64,000 nt of DNA from Burkholderia cepacia (GCF_001718835.1 NZ_CP013444.1:3100001-3164000), one strand, 5' to 3'; counted from the first letter of the stretch, positions 18,226 to 27,345 are shown. Made by a program: numbers and translations. The notes: generated from the sequence alone by a model not told the origin.

Positions 18226-18777
18226 TCAAAGCATCCGCTTCAGCACGCCGTTCCTCGACACGAAATGATGCTTGAGTGCGGCGGCAACATGCGCCGCCAC
18301 CAGGAAAGCCAGCGCATAGCAGGCGATCCGATGAAGTGCGAACCAGTGCTCGGTAACCGGGCCCGCGCTGAACGGCGTCTTCACGTAAATCACCCAGAAC
18401 AGCCAGTAGCCGTCCGGCACCATCACGTAGCCGCTGAACAGCACGAATGCGACGAGCGCGTAGATCAGCGAATGCGCGAGGTGCGCGATCGATCGCTGCT
18501 TCGGCGGAATCGACTGGATGTCGGGCGGCGTGCGGCGAAAGAACGACCAGACGTAGCGCAGCGGAAACAGCACGATCAGGCAGCTCGCGAGCGACATGTT
18601 GAGCGTCGACACGAAGCGCCAGAGGCCCTGATGCGTGATGAAGTGCAGCGAGAATCCCGCCGCCATCGTGTACAGGATCACGCCTGCGAAGATCCAGTGC
18701 AGTGCGCGGGAACAGCGGTCGTATCGGTCACCGCCCGGAGAAGGTCCTTGTGAATTTATTCGCGAAGCCACATCCAT
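18226..18777 (-). CDS. Cytochrome b561
   Basis: This 183-aa inner-membrane protein has four hydrophobic helices (about 28-48, 60-78, 100-120, 150-170). Conserved His residues for two b haems are visible: RALHWIFAG, IAHLAHSLIYA, HRIACYALAF and HVAAALKHHF. Proteins of this group move electrons from ubiquinol, and some handle superoxide. It is a single gene converging on marR. Confidence 0.85.
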   Translation of the reverse strand: MDVASRINSQGPSPGGDRYDRCSRALHWIFAGVILYTMAAGFSLHFITHQGLWRFVSTLNMSLASCLIVLFPLRYVWSFFRRTPPDIQSIPPKQRSIAHLAHSLIYALVAFVLFSGYVMVPDGYWLFWVIYVKTPFSAGPVTEHWFALHRIACYALAFLVAAHVAAALKHHFVSRNGVLKRML

Positions 18778-18904
18778 GATTCATCCTTTATCGATCGTCG
18801 ATTCATTATTGACAGGGATAAGAGGATGAAATTATCGAAGCGGCACTCCGTTTTCCTAAGCAATCTCAAGGATTTCCAAATGCGCGTCGCCCGGCGCCGA
18901 CCGG

Positions 18905-19588
18905 TCAGGCCCGCTCGAGCCGATACCCGTAGTTGTAGATCGTCGTGATCGCGAGCCCGTTCTTCGGCCGCAGCCCGAGGCTCGAGCGCAGCTTGCTCAC
19001 GTAGGTGGCGAGCGTCGCGTCGTACTTCCGGTCGACCACGCCCCAGATGCGCTTGATCATCATGTCCTTCGACACGATCCGCCCGACGCTCTCGAACAGC
19101 ATCAGCGCGAGATCGAACTCGCGCTGCGACAGTTCGACCGGCACCCCGTCCACGGTCGCGACGTGCGCGCTCGCATCGAGCGCGAACTTGCCGACCTCGA
19201 CGATCTTCGCGCGCTGCGTCTCAGGGTAGTACTTGCGCGCCTGCGCGTTCACGCGCGCGATCAGCTCGCGTTCGCGCAGCGGCTTGATCAGGTAGTCGTC
19301 GGCGCCGTTGTTGAGACCGAACACGATGTCGTCCTCGCCGTCATGCTGCGTCATCATGATGATCGGCAGCGCGTCGGCGAACGACTCGCGCGCCCAGCGC
19401 ATCACGTCGATCCCCGACATCCCGGGCACGTCCCAGTCGAGCAGCAGCACGTCGACGCGCTGCGTGCGCACCAGTTCGACGAAGCTTGCGCCGTCGTGGC
19501 GCACCTCGGTGTCGTAGCCCGCCTTGCCGAGCCAGCCGGCGACGACGCCCGCCTGGGTCACGATGTCTTCCAGAATTCCAACGATCAT
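18905..19588 (-). CDS. OmpR-type response regulator, no adjacent kinase
   Basis: This 227-aa protein has a receiver domain (1-120) with phosphoacceptor Asp51 in LLLDWDVPGMSG, conserved Thr in IIMMTQHD and Lys in YLIKPLRERE. The C-terminal winged-helix domain carries ELSQREFDLALMLFESVGR and TLATYVSKLRSSLGL, with a terminal GYRLERA. It lies 14 bases downstream of the last pseudopilin gene, so it may be the tail of the secretion operon. The nearest sensor kinase is the unpaired CHASE2 kinase at the other end of the block. A longer frame upstream overlaps the pseudopilin and is ignored. Confidence 0.88.
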   Translation of the reverse strand: MIVGILEDIVTQAGVVAGWLGKAGYDTEVRHDGASFVELVRTQRVDVLLLDWDVPGMSGIDVMRWARESFADALPIIMMTQHDGEDDIVFGLNNGADDYLIKPLRERELIARVNAQARKYYPETQRAKIVEVGKFALDASAHVATVDGVPVELSQREFDLALMLFESVGRIVSKDMMIKRIWGVVDRKYDATLATYVSKLRSSLGLRPKNGLAITTIYNYGYRLERA

Positions 19589-19602
19589 GTTCGCTTCCTC
19601 TG

Positions 19603-20136
19603 TCAGTGTGCCGCGCCGGACGTCGGCGCATTCGCTGCGTTCGCCGCTGCGTCGGCCGGCGCCGGGGGCAGGTACACGAAAGCCCATTCGCCGTACGCGG
19701 CGCTGTCCTCGAACGCATCGTATCGCGCGGGGAAATTCCCGCGCTTCAGCGGTCGCCCGGGCGCTTCGCTGTATACGCCCATGATCCCGCCGTCCGGCGC
19801 TTTCACGAGGCCCCAGGACGCCGATCCGGTCAGCGGGTCGGCATACAGGCGCCGCAGGTGACGCAGCGTCGGCAGCGCCCGGCGATCCTCGAGCAGCGCG
19901 TCGAGCGACTCGGGATAACGGCTGCCCCCCGCGGCATTGTAGTAGCTTGCGATCGCCGCGCGGAACTGGTCGCCGACGAACAGCAACTGCGCCTCGCGAT
20001 CGCGTTGCTGAACCGTCTTCCAGATGCGCGCGGCCTGGGTCATCCCGATGCCGAGCGCCGCGACGAGCATCAGCACGCCGAGATACGCGACGCCGCGCTG
20101 CGCGCGCGGGCCGCGCCGCCTGTCACCACGTCTCAT
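19603..20136 (-). CDS. Atypical pseudopilin-like protein without Glu5
   Basis: This protein is 177 aa if it starts at 20136 (MRRGDRRRG), with GGGA 6 bases upstream; starts at 20148 (ATG) and 20157 (GTG) are also open. A short basic leader ends in QRG, then VAYLGVLMLVAALGIG starts a pseudopilin-like helix. The usual Phe1 and Glu5 are replaced by Val and Gly. The periplasmic part has ARIWKTVQQRDREAQLLFVGDQFRAAIASY and a Gly/Pro-rich end. Lack of Glu5 recalls the tip pseudopilin GspK, though the protein is far shorter. It overlaps the preceding pseudopilin gene by 14 bases. Confidence 0.72.
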   Translation of the reverse strand: MRRGDRRRGPRAQRGVAYLGVLMLVAALGIGMTQAARIWKTVQQRDREAQLLFVGDQFRAAIASYYNAAGGSRYPESLDALLEDRRALPTLRHLRRLYADPLTGSASWGLVKAPDGGIMGVYSEAPGRPLKRGNFPARYDAFEDSAAYGEWAFVYLPPAPADAAANAANAPTSGAAH

Positions 20137-20518
20137 AAGCGGTCCCATCGAGTGCACGCCCTTTCGCGCCGCTTTTCACGTCGCCGACGCCGCCCGCCTC
20201 GTCCGCCCGCGGCAGCCACGAGCCGCGCTTGCCCGTCACCGGGTCGAGCGGCATCTCGCGCAGATAGCGGCGCTCGACGAGCGCGTCGAGCGATTCCGGA
20301 TTGCGGCCATGATCCGCGCGATAGTCGTCGATCGACTGCCGCAGCGTGTTCAGGTTGTGCCGCAGCACCGTCTCCTTCGCGCGGTCGCCCTGCTTCAGGT
20401 AGCCGGGCGCGACGAACGCGGTGAGCGCCGCGATGATCGCCATCACGACGAGCAGTTCGACGAGCGTGAAGCCGGCGGCGCGGCGCATGCGTTTACCACT
20501 GGTTGTACGGGACGCCAT
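20123..20518 (-). CDS. Type II secretion pseudopilin
   Basis: This 131-aa protein has a prepilin peptidase site: the leader ends at RRAAG, then FTLVELLVVMAIIAALTAFV with canonical Phe1 and Glu5. The globular part has the GspG-like heptad LRHNLNTLRQSIDDYRADHGRNPESLDALV and PLDPVTGKRGSW. I chose the ATG at 20518 because AAGGAGG lies 6 bases before it; an internal ATG at 20488 gives a shorter leader with no such site. It overlaps the upstream pseudopilin by 26 bases. Confidence 0.85.
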   Translation of the reverse strand: MASRTTSGKRMRRAAGFTLVELLVVMAIIAALTAFVAPGYLKQGDRAKETVLRHNLNTLRQSIDDYRADHGRNPESLDALVERRYLREMPLDPVTGKRGSWLPRADEAGGVGDVKSGAKGRALDGTAYETW

Positions 20519-21014
20519 CGAGGCCCTCCTTGCGGTTGGTCGAACGGATGTCGAATACGTCGTCGCCGGACGAGAAGGACGCCGCGTCGCTCGCGTAGCT
20601 GCGCGTCTCCCACATGTCCTCCGGCGCCTTGCCGTCGCATTCGCACATCGGATCGGCAGGAATCTTGCGCAGGAAATAGAGGCGCGCGCCGTCCGGCGAC
20701 TTCTTGTCCTCGACGCCGTCGACGAGCGTGCGCAAATCCGGCGGATAGCCGCTCGCGTCGACGCTGCGCTCGACCCGTCCGTCGTCGGACGCCGCCTTGT
20801 ACGCGTCGAGCGCCGAGCGGATCACGACCAGCGCGCGCCGCAATTCGGCCTCGTCGCTGCGGCGCTTGACGAGATCGGTCAGCGGCAGCGCGACGGTCGC
20901 CAGCAGCGCCAGCAGCGTCAGCGCGACCAGCAGCTCGATCAGCGTGAAGCCGCGCGCGCCGAAGGCGCTACTCCGCAGGAAGCGCCCGTTCGGAATCGGC
21001 CTGCGCGCGCTCAT
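20493..21014 (-). CDS. Type II secretion pseudopilin
   Basis: This 173-aa protein has a prepilin leader ending GARG, then FTLIELLVALTLLALLATVA with Phe1 and Glu5. The soluble domain (ALVVIRSALDAYKAASDDG, YPPDLRTLVDGVE, FLRKIPADPMCECDG) resembles GspG but contains a CxC pair (MCEC). Its ATG overlaps the secretin stop in an ATGA arrangement, so the two are translationally coupled. It probably builds the periplasmic pseudopilus with the two pseudopilins that follow. Confidence 0.85.
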   Translation of the reverse strand: MSARRPIPNGRFLRSSAFGARGFTLIELLVALTLLALLATVALPLTDLVKRRSDEAELRRALVVIRSALDAYKAASDDGRVERSVDASGYPPDLRTLVDGVEDKKSPDGARLYFLRKIPADPMCECDGKAPEDMWETRSYASDAASFSSGDDVFDIRSTNRKEGLDGVPYNQW

Positions 21015-23341
21015 GCGAAACCCCGGCCGCGCGGGAACAGCAGCGGCGCATCCGCGTGCATGCGCGGCTCGGACTGGCGCCCGCTCGCGTCGCCGCCGGC
21101 AAACGCCAGCAGCGCGCCGAACAGCGAGCGCACCATCGCGGTCAGGCCGCGCCCGTCCGGTCGCGCGCCGCGCGATTCCGGCGCCCGGGCGTCGGCAACC
21201 GTCACCGGCGCAGCGGATCGCGCAACCGGCGCCGCCTCGCCCCGGCCGCTTGCCCGGTCCAGGTCGATCCGCTCAGCCGCGATGTCCGCAAGCACCTGGC
21301 GGGCAGCCGGCGCGACCACCGCAGCCGCGGCCTTCATCGCCGCGGCCGGCTCGCGGCCTGCGTCCGCATGCGTGCGCATCATCCCTGCACCGCGCGCGTT
21401 GCCGCCGCCCGCCGGATTCCCCGCCGCCTTCGGCGCCTCGGCGTCCGTCTGCGGCGCGCCGTCGGCTGCGTCCGCTGCGTCGGCCGCTTCCGCGCGTGCC
21501 GCGGGCGCGGCGGGCGTGGCGGGCTCGATCGGCGCGTCGAGGTCGGGGCCGTCCTTCGAGTCCGCCCGCGCCGGCACGGCCCGGGCGGATTCGAGCGTCA
21601 GCGCCTCGGTCGTCACGCGCGATTCGGTGCCCGACAGGAACGTCGTCACCGCCGACGTCGGCAGGTCGAGATTGCGCTCGATATGCGGCGTGATCAGCAG
21701 CACGATTTCGGTGCGCTCGTTGCTGCGGCCGTTCGAGCCGAACAGCCGGCCGATCACCGGCAGGCCCGACATGCCCGGCAGCCCCGCGATGTTCTCGCTC
21801 TCGTTGCGCTTGACGAGGCCGGCGAGGATCTGCGTTTCGCCGTTCTTCGCGGTCATCAGCGTTTCGGCGTTGCGCGTGCCGAGCGCATAGGCGACGAGCC
21901 CGGTCTTCGTGGTCTCCTTCGACAGGATGCTGCTGACCTCCATGTTCACCTTGACGCTCACCTCCTCGTTCAGGCTGATGCGCGGCTCGACCTTCAGCAT
22001 CAGGCCCACGTCCTGGTAGCTGACCGATTCGGTCACGACGCCGTTCGCGTTGGTCGTGGTGACGATCGGCACCCGCTCGCCGATCTTGATGTTCGCCTTC
22101 TCCATGTTGCGCACGCGGATCTTCGGATTCGCGAGCGTCTTGGTCTTGCCCTGCTTCTGCAGCATGTCGATCGCGAGCGCGAGCCCGCCCGATTCGCTGG
22201 ATACGCCGACCCGGTCGCGGTTCAGGCGCAGCAGGTCGCCGAGCGTCAGCGCGCCGCCTTCGACGCCGCCGAGCGCGCTGAACTGCACCTTGCCCGGATA
22301 CTGGACGCCGAGATCGAGGCTGTCGTTCATGTTGACTTCGAGCACCTGCACGTCGAGCGTCACCTCGGACTGCGGAATGTCGAGGCCCATCACGACGCGC
22401 TCCGCGACCTGGATCGTCTCCGGCGTGTCGCGCATCACGACGGCGTTCACGCGCTCGTCCACGTACACGTCCTTCGGCTTGATCATCTGGCGCAGCGCGG
22501 CCATCACCGACTTCGCGTCCGCGTGCGACAGGAAGAACGTGCGGATCGCGAACTCGGTGTAGTTGCGCGCCTTGTCCGGCTGCGACGGATAAATGAGCAG
22601 CGTGTGCCGGTCGAGCACCTTCTTCTCGAGCTGGTTCGTGCGCAGCAGCAGGTTGATCGCATCCTCGGCCGTCGTCTTCTCGGCGAGCAGCGTCGCGCTC
22701 TGGCTCGTGTCGACGTCGCGGTCGAACACGAAGTTCACGCCCGACACGCGCGAGATCACGTCGAACAGGTTCGAGAGCGGCTGCTGCTTGAAGTTGAGCG
22801 ACACCGGCTTGCGCAGCGCGTCGGACAGTTGCGGACGCACCGGGCGGCTCGCCTGCGATTCGCGCAGCAGCGTGTCGCGCAAGCGGCCGGCCTCGGCGTG
22901 GTTCGGCTGCTCGGCGAGAATGCGCCGCGCAATCTCGAGCGCTTCCTGCGGCTTCTCGGCGCGGATGCGCTGCGCGCGCGCCAGCTCGACCGCCATCTGC
23001 TGACGGCGCTTGACCTGCTCGAGCGCCTGGCTGGCCTTGAAGTTGCCGGCGTCCTCGGCGAGCACGTTGTTCAGGTGATCGATCGCGGCGGAATGGTTGC
23101 CCTGCGCGCTCTGGCGCTCGGCTTCCTTGAGTTCCGCGCGCACGTACTCCTGCCGGCTGAATTCGACGGCGGTCGTGAGCTGGATGTCCCGCGGCGCGGC
23201 CTGCTGCTTCTGCTGCAGCGTTTCGAGGCGTTCGGCGGGCGTCGCGCCGGCGTCGGCCGGCGCGGCCTGGAACGGGGTGCTCGCGCATCCTGCCAGCGCG
23301 AGCGCCGAGAGCACGAGCAAAAGACTGACGGTACGTTTCAT
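21011..23341 (-). CDS. gspD: Secretin lipoprotein of the type II-like secretion system
   Basis: This 776-aa outer-membrane secretin has a lipoprotein signal (LLLVLSALALAGC, lipobox LAGC). Helical TPR-like repeats follow (about 35-170), then a secretin N-domain (VSLNFKQQPLSNLFDVISRV) and further N-domains. The secretin core follows (about 325-570) with VSYQDVGLMLKVEPRISL, ETQILAGLVKR and RTEIVLLITPHIERN. A long Ala/Pro-rich, probably disordered tail covers about 590-776. TPR plus lipidation is closer to MshL/PilQ-type secretins than to classical GspD. I use ATG 23341; a GTG five codons upstream is possible. The gene lies 31 bases after the PilP-like gene. Confidence 0.88.
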   Translation of the reverse strand: MKRTVSLLLVLSALALAGCASTPFQAAPADAGATPAERLETLQQKQQAAPRDIQLTTAVEFSRQEYVRAELKEAERQSAQGNHSAAIDHLNNVLAEDAGNFKASQALEQVKRRQQMAVELARAQRIRAEKPQEALEIARRILAEQPNHAEAGRLRDTLLRESQASRPVRPQLSDALRKPVSLNFKQQPLSNLFDVISRVSGVNFVFDRDVDTSQSATLLAEKTTAEDAINLLLRTNQLEKKVLDRHTLLIYPSQPDKARNYTEFAIRTFFLSHADAKSVMAALRQMIKPKDVYVDERVNAVVMRDTPETIQVAERVVMGLDIPQSEVTLDVQVLEVNMNDSLDLGVQYPGKVQFSALGGVEGGALTLGDLLRLNRDRVGVSSESGGLALAIDMLQKQGKTKTLANPKIRVRNMEKANIKIGERVPIVTTTNANGVVTESVSYQDVGLMLKVEPRISLNEEVSVKVNMEVSSILSKETTKTGLVAYALGTRNAETLMTAKNGETQILAGLVKRNESENIAGLPGMSGLPVIGRLFGSNGRSNERTEIVLLITPHIERNLDLPTSAVTTFLSGTESRVTTEALTLESARAVPARADSKDGPDLDAPIEPATPAAPAARAEAADAADAADGAPQTDAEAPKAAGNPAGGGNARGAGMMRTHADAGREPAAAMKAAAAVVAPAARQVLADIAAERIDLDRASGRGEAAPVARSAAPVTVADARAPESRGARPDGRGLTAMVRSLFGALLAFAGGDASGRQSEPRMHADAPLLFPRGRGFA

Positions 23342-23372
23342 GATGGGTTTCGGCACATGTTCGGTTCGGGAT

Positions 23373-23873
23373 TCAGGGATTCGCGGCGGGCACGATCAGC
23401 TCGTGATCCGTGCTGCCGCGGGACACGATCACCGGGCCTTGCGCGCCCAGCGTCTTCAGCCGGTAGCCGTCGGCGACCTCGCCGCCCGGCAGCACCGCGT
23501 CGCGCACGCCGCAGCGGGATTCGCACAGCAGGAACGTCCGGCCGCCGCCTTCCAGCAAGACGATGCGCTTGCCGTTCTCGCGCCATTCGCCGGCGATGTC
23601 GAACGGCATCGGCTCGACCGGGCGCGCATCGATCGGCGCGTCGAGCGCCGGCGGCTCGGGTTCGGGCTCGGGCGCCGCGACGGGCGCCGGCTCGGCCGCG
23701 CCCGCATCCTCGGCGCCGAGCGACGCCCAGTTCTGCGCGGGAAAGACGTCGACGATGCGCGGCGCTTCCGCGGCCGGGGGCGCGGCGCCTTCCTGCGCGG
23801 CGCTGCCGCCCGCGAAGCCCGCGGCCGCCAACGCCAGCGCCGCGGCGATCGGGATCATGGGCGCGCGCATCAT
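23373..23873 (-). CDS. PilP/GspC-like secretin-linking protein
   Basis: This 166-aa protein has a signal or anchor helix (PIAAALALAAAGFAGGSAAQ), a Pro/Glu-rich linker (about 55-80), and a small C-terminal domain. The latter reads IAGEWRENGKRIVLLEGGGR, then FLLCESRC and GYRLKTLGAQGPVI. The layout matches PilP or the homology region of GspC, which contacts the secretin N0 domain from the inner membrane. The Cys pair (CESRC) may form a disulfide. Assignment rests on position between the PilO-like gene and the secretin, because sequence similarity is weak. It overlaps the upstream gene by 4 bases. Confidence 0.65.
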   Translation of the reverse strand: MMRAPMIPIAAALALAAAGFAGGSAAQEGAAPPAAEAPRIVDVFPAQNWASLGAEDAGAAEPAPVAAPEPEPEPPALDAPIDARPVEPMPFDIAGEWRENGKRIVLLEGGGRTFLLCESRCGVRDAVLPGGEVADGYRLKTLGAQGPVIVSRGSTDHELIVPAANP

Positions 23874-24424
23874 GTGTCCGGCCCCAGCAGGCTGACCCGC
23901 AACTCGACGTTCACGTTCGGGCTGTCGATCCGCTCGCGCTCGATCGTCACGCTCTCGATGCGCGCCATCGGCTGGTTCGCGATCGCGCGCATCGCTTCGC
24001 GCAGCCCGGCATAGGTGCCGGTCATCGCGATGCCGATCGTGAGCCGCCGCAGCTTGCCTTTCGCCTCGACTTCGCGGCGGTAGGTCGCGTGCTTGCGCTC
24101 CATGCCGTGCTGCGCCAGGATCTGGAACACCGAATACGCCTGCTCGCTGCTGCGCAATTGCTGGACTTCCTGCAGGGTCATGCCGCCGTCGCGCGTCTTC
24201 GCGCCCGGCTTCGGCAACGCGGCCAGCTCCTGCGCGCGAGCCGCGCGCTCGGCGTCGAGGCGCTCGCCCTCCGGCTGCAGGTGCAACGCATGCGCCCCGA
24301 GCAGCCCGCAGACGAGCCCGCCCGCCAGCAGCCCCGGCACGCCAAGCCTGCGAGCCGCCGCATAGGCGCCCCAGCGCAGCCGCGCGGCGAGCGACGCCAT
24401 GTCGATTGCTTTCAGGTGTGTCAT
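23870..24424 (-). CDS. PilO/GspM-like assembly-platform protein
   Basis: This 184-aa protein has a single N-terminal membrane helix (about 32-50, VPGLLAGGLVCGLLGAHAL), a coiled-coil stretch (EGERLDAERAARAQELAAL), and a ferredoxin-like periplasmic domain. The latter has LTIGIAMTGTYAGLREAMRA and MARIESVTIERERI, typical of PilO/GspM. It stabilises the inner-membrane platform together with its PilN-like partner. It starts at 24424 inside an ATGA overlap with the upstream gene. Confidence 0.72.
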   Translation of the reverse strand: MTHLKAIDMASLAARLRWGAYAAARRLGVPGLLAGGLVCGLLGAHALHLQPEGERLDAERAARAQELAALPKPGAKTRDGGMTLQEVQQLRSSEQAYSVFQILAQHGMERKHATYRREVEAKGKLRRLTIGIAMTGTYAGLREAMRAIANQPMARIESVTIERERIDSPNVNVELRVSLLGPDT

Positions 24425-24951
24425 GGATGTTCGATGCTCAGGCTGAAATGAAAGATGTTCCGGCCGTCTTCGGCCTTGGTCCGGTGCTGCAGCAGGCCGA
24501 TCTTGCGATCCGGATGCCGGTCGTTCAGGCGATCGACGAAGATGTACACGTGCGACAGGTCCGCCGCGCCGCCCTCGATGCGCGCCTCGCGGCCGGCCTT
24601 GTCGACCGTCAGCGACTTCAGCGCGATCTGCGGCGTCCACGCGTGCTCGATCCAGTCGACGACCGACAGGCCCGAGCCGTTCGCGCTCATCCGCTGCTCG
24701 GCGAGCACGCGCTCGATGCGCCGCTGTTCCGGCGTCATGGTCTTCTGCCTGCGCTGCTCGCGCTCGGTCGCGCGCTTGCGCTGCTCGATGCGGCGTTCGG
24801 CCTGTTCGACGTCGTCGCGCAGCTGATCGACGCGCGACCACTCGCTCGCGACGAATGCACCGGTCAGCAGCGCGCAGCACAGCGCGACGGCGGCCCACGG
24901 CGTGATGCGCGCGCGCGGCGCGGCAAAGTCCAGTTCGTTCAGCCGCTTCAT
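24421..24951 (-). CDS. PilN/GspL-C-like assembly-platform protein
   Basis: This 176-aa protein has a short cytoplasmic N-terminus with a PilN-type start (MKRLNELDFAAP), one membrane helix (about 18-36), and a strongly charged coiled coil (RDDVEQAERRIEQRKRATER). A periplasmic ferredoxin-like domain follows (LSVVDWIEHAW, PQIALKSLTVDKAG, YIFVDRLNDRHPDRK). In pilus systems PilN binds PilM in the cytoplasm and pairs with PilO outside it. Genes on both sides overlap by 4 bases. Confidence 0.72.
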   Translation of the reverse strand: MKRLNELDFAAPRARITPWAAVALCCALLTGAFVASEWSRVDQLRDDVEQAERRIEQRKRATEREQRRQKTMTPEQRRIERVLAEQRMSANGSGLSVVDWIEHAWTPQIALKSLTVDKAGREARIEGGAADLSHVYIFVDRLNDRHPDRKIGLLQHRTKAEDGRNIFHFSLSIEHP

Positions 24952-25721
24952 GCGCCGTGCTCCTGCCCGTTCGCCGTCGCGGCGGGATCGTCGTCGAGCA
25001 GCACGACGCCGCCGTCCGCGTCCCCGGCCGCAATCGAGCCGCCGAGCGCACTCGCATAGGCGTCGCCGATCGCCGGCTGCGCGGCCATCAGCGCCGCGGC
25101 GGCGAACCAGTCGTCGAGCCGGCGGCCGCCCGCACGCGGCAACGTGACCACGTCGGCCCATTCGCCCGCCCGGCGGAACACGCACGTCACGACGCGCGGC
25201 TCCAGCAGCGCGTAGCGGAAGTCGTCGCCGGTCAGGCGATCCGCGTGCGCGCACAGGGACGCCGACAGCGCATCGCGAAAGCCCACGAGCCGCCAGCCGG
25301 CTGCGCGGCTCACGTTGGCTAGCGTCGCAAGCAATGCGTCGCAAGCGGCCACCGCGAGCCGCGCGCGGCCGTGCCGCCCGTCCTCGATGCGAATCCGCGA
25401 CGCGCCGCGCTGGGCGCGGGCGGTGAACAGCGCGCGCGCATACGCGTCCCACGCGGCGTCCGACACCAGCCCGTCCTGCCAGGGCAGCACGACGCCGTGC
25501 GTCCACGGATGCCCGGCGACGACGTGCACGCGGTTCAGCATCGGCACGCGCGCTTTCGGCAGATCGCCGAGCACGTGCGCGAGCGCATCGCCGGGCCGGC
25601 CGTCGTGCTCGACGACGACGTGCGGTTCGCCCGCGCGCCGCACGCGCCAGCCCGCGCACTTCCACATGCGCAGCGCGTCGGCGTCGAGCACGACGATGAC
25701 GTCATTCCACGGCGATCGCAC
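24948..25721 (-). CDS. Cytoplasmic PilM-like component, divergent
   Basis: This 257-aa soluble protein has no signal or membrane segment. It starts with GTG at 25721, strongly supported by AGGAGG upstream, and overlaps gspE by 20 bases. The start (NDVIVVLDADALRMWKC) and periodic strands suggest a reduced actin-like fold, as in PilM or the N-terminal half of GspL. Clear ATPase motifs are not visible. Position directly before the PilN-like gene supports a PilM role. Confidence in the function is modest. Confidence 0.6.
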   Translation of the reverse strand: MRSPWNDVIVVLDADALRMWKCAGWRVRRAGEPHVVVEHDGRPGDALAHVLGDLPKARVPMLNRVHVVAGHPWTHGVVLPWQDGLVSDAAWDAYARALFTARAQRGASRIRIEDGRHGRARLAVAACDALLATLANVSRAAGWRLVGFRDALSASLCAHADRLTGDDFRYALLEPRVVTCVFRRAGEWADVVTLPRAGGRRLDDWFAAAALMAAQPAIGDAYASALGGSIAAGDADGGVVLLDDDPAATANGQEHGA

Positions 25722-27330
25722 GCTGCACCTCCTGGAACGTGGTCAGCCGCGCGCGAATCGCCGCGAGCCCCGCATCGCGCATCGACCGGTGGTCGGCATT
25801 GGCCGCGAGCGCCTGCGCGCGCTTCTCGATCGAGCGCTCGAGCAGCGCGGCCTTCATCGCCGCATCGAGCGTCAGCACTTCGGCAAGCCCGATCCGGCCG
25901 TGATACCCGGTGCCGCGGCACGTGTCGCAGCCCGTGCCGGGCGTCACGACGCGCTTGAGCTCGTCCGCCGGCGCGTCGGCGAGATCCGCGCCGTCCGCGC
26001 CGCCGCAGTGCGGGCAGATCCGCCGCACGAGGCGCTGCGACACGACGCCGTTCAGCGCCTCGAGAAACGTCGACGGCTCGACGCCCATGTAGATGAAGCG
26101 GTCGATCACGCTGAACCCGTCGTTCGCGTGCACGGTCGACAGCACGCGGTGGCCGGTGAGCGCCGATTGCACCGCGATCGACGCGGTCTCCTCGTCGCGG
26201 ATCTCGCCGACCATCACCGTGTCCGGATCGTGACGCAGGATCGCGCGCAGGCCGCGCGCGAAGGTGAGCCCCTTGCGCTCGTTGACCGGAATCTGCAGCA
26301 CGCCGCTCAGCTCGTATTCGACCGGGTCCTCGATCGTGATGATCTTGTCGTCGCCGGTGTTCACCTCCGACAGCACCGCATACAGCGTCGTCGACTTGCC
26401 GCTGCCGGTCGGCCCCGTCACGAGCATCAGCCCGTAAGGCCGATGCGCGAGCGCGCGCACGCGCCGCGCGGTATGCGCGTCGAAGCCGAGCACGTCGAGG
26501 CTCACGCTCTCGCCGCGCTGCGACTTGTCGAGCACGCGCATCACCGCGTTCTCGCCATAGGTGCCGGGAATGATCGACACCCGGAAATCGACCTCGCGGC
26601 CCTGCATCACGACCTTGAAGCGGCCGTCCTGCGGCACGCGCTTTTCCGCGATGTCGAGCGTCGCCAGCACCTTGAGCCGCGACATCGTCTGCGCGGCCGC
26701 CTCGAGGCCCGGAATATGACGGATCGACTGCAGCACGCCGTCGATCCGGTAGCGGATCGACAGGCCGTCCGGCACGGCTTCGAGGTGAATGTCGCTGGCG
26801 CGGCTCTGCAACGCGTCGTACAGCGTCGTATTGACGAGCCGGATGATCGGGCTCTCGTCCTTCGCGATGCTCGCGAGCGAAATCGATTCGATCGCCTGCG
26901 CGAGCGAATCGCCCTGCGCATCGATCGTCACGTCGTCCATCAGGCGCTCGTTCGACTCGATGTCGCCGAGCAGCCGCTCGACTTCGCCCGGCGCGCTCAT
27001 CGCCAGTTCGACCGGCCGCGCGCCGAAGCGCGCGAGCAGCTCGTCGCGCACGGCCCGCGCGAACGGATCGGCCAGCACGATGCACGGCGCGCCGCCGATC
27101 TCGACTGGCAGCACGCGCCAGGTCAGCGCCTCGGGCAGCGGCAGCAGGTCGAAGCGCGTCGGCGCGCCGCGCAGCGCGTCCGCGTCGAGCGCGCCGATGC
27201 CGAGGCAGGCGGCCACGTCGGCCAGCGGCGTCGCATCGGCGCGCATCAGGCCGTCGACGTATTGCGCGAGGCCGATGCCCGACGCGCCCGATTCCGACAG
27301 CCAGTGTTGAGCGATGTTTTCTGTTTTCAA
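25702..27330 (-). CDS. gspE: Type II secretion ATPase GspE
   Basis: This 542-aa cytoplasmic hexameric ATPase powers pseudopilus assembly. Residues about 1-140 form an N1E/MshE-like domain. The NTPase core follows with Walker A GPTGSGKSTTLY, the Asp box IEDPVEYELSGVLQIPVNE, Walker B DTVMVGEIRDEETA and the His box LTGHRVLSTVHAND. A zinc-binding tetracysteine motif is CPHCG with CDTCRG. As read, it begins with TTG at 27330, with AGGAG about 9 bases upstream. That site lies only a few bases from a mobile-element insertion, so the original start may have been altered. Confidence 0.92.
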   Translation of the reverse strand: MKTENIAQHWLSESGASGIGLAQYVDGLMRADATPLADVAACLGIGALDADALRGAPTRFDLLPLPEALTWRVLPVEIGGAPCIVLADPFARAVRDELLARFGARPVELAMSAPGEVERLLGDIESNERLMDDVTIDAQGDSLAQAIESISLASIAKDESPIIRLVNTTLYDALQSRASDIHLEAVPDGLSIRYRIDGVLQSIRHIPGLEAAAQTMSRLKVLATLDIAEKRVPQDGRFKVVMQGREVDFRVSIIPGTYGENAVMRVLDKSQRGESVSLDVLGFDAHTARRVRALAHRPYGLMLVTGPTGSGKSTTLYAVLSEVNTGDDKIITIEDPVEYELSGVLQIPVNERKGLTFARGLRAILRHDPDTVMVGEIRDEETASIAVQSALTGHRVLSTVHANDGFSVIDRFIYMGVEPSTFLEALNGVVSQRLVRRICPHCGGADGADLADAPADELKRVVTPGTGCDTCRGTGYHGRIGLAEVLTLDAAMKAALLERSIEKRAQALAANADHRSMRDAGLAAIRARLTTFQEVQRAIAVE

Positions 27331-27345
27331 GGTTGACTCTCCTGT

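Noticed and set aside
21056..24451. Long plus-strand frame opposite the secretin and PilO/PilP-like genes
   Set aside because: Composition (Arg, His, Gln rich) and lack of domains mark it as a mirror of real minus-strand genes.
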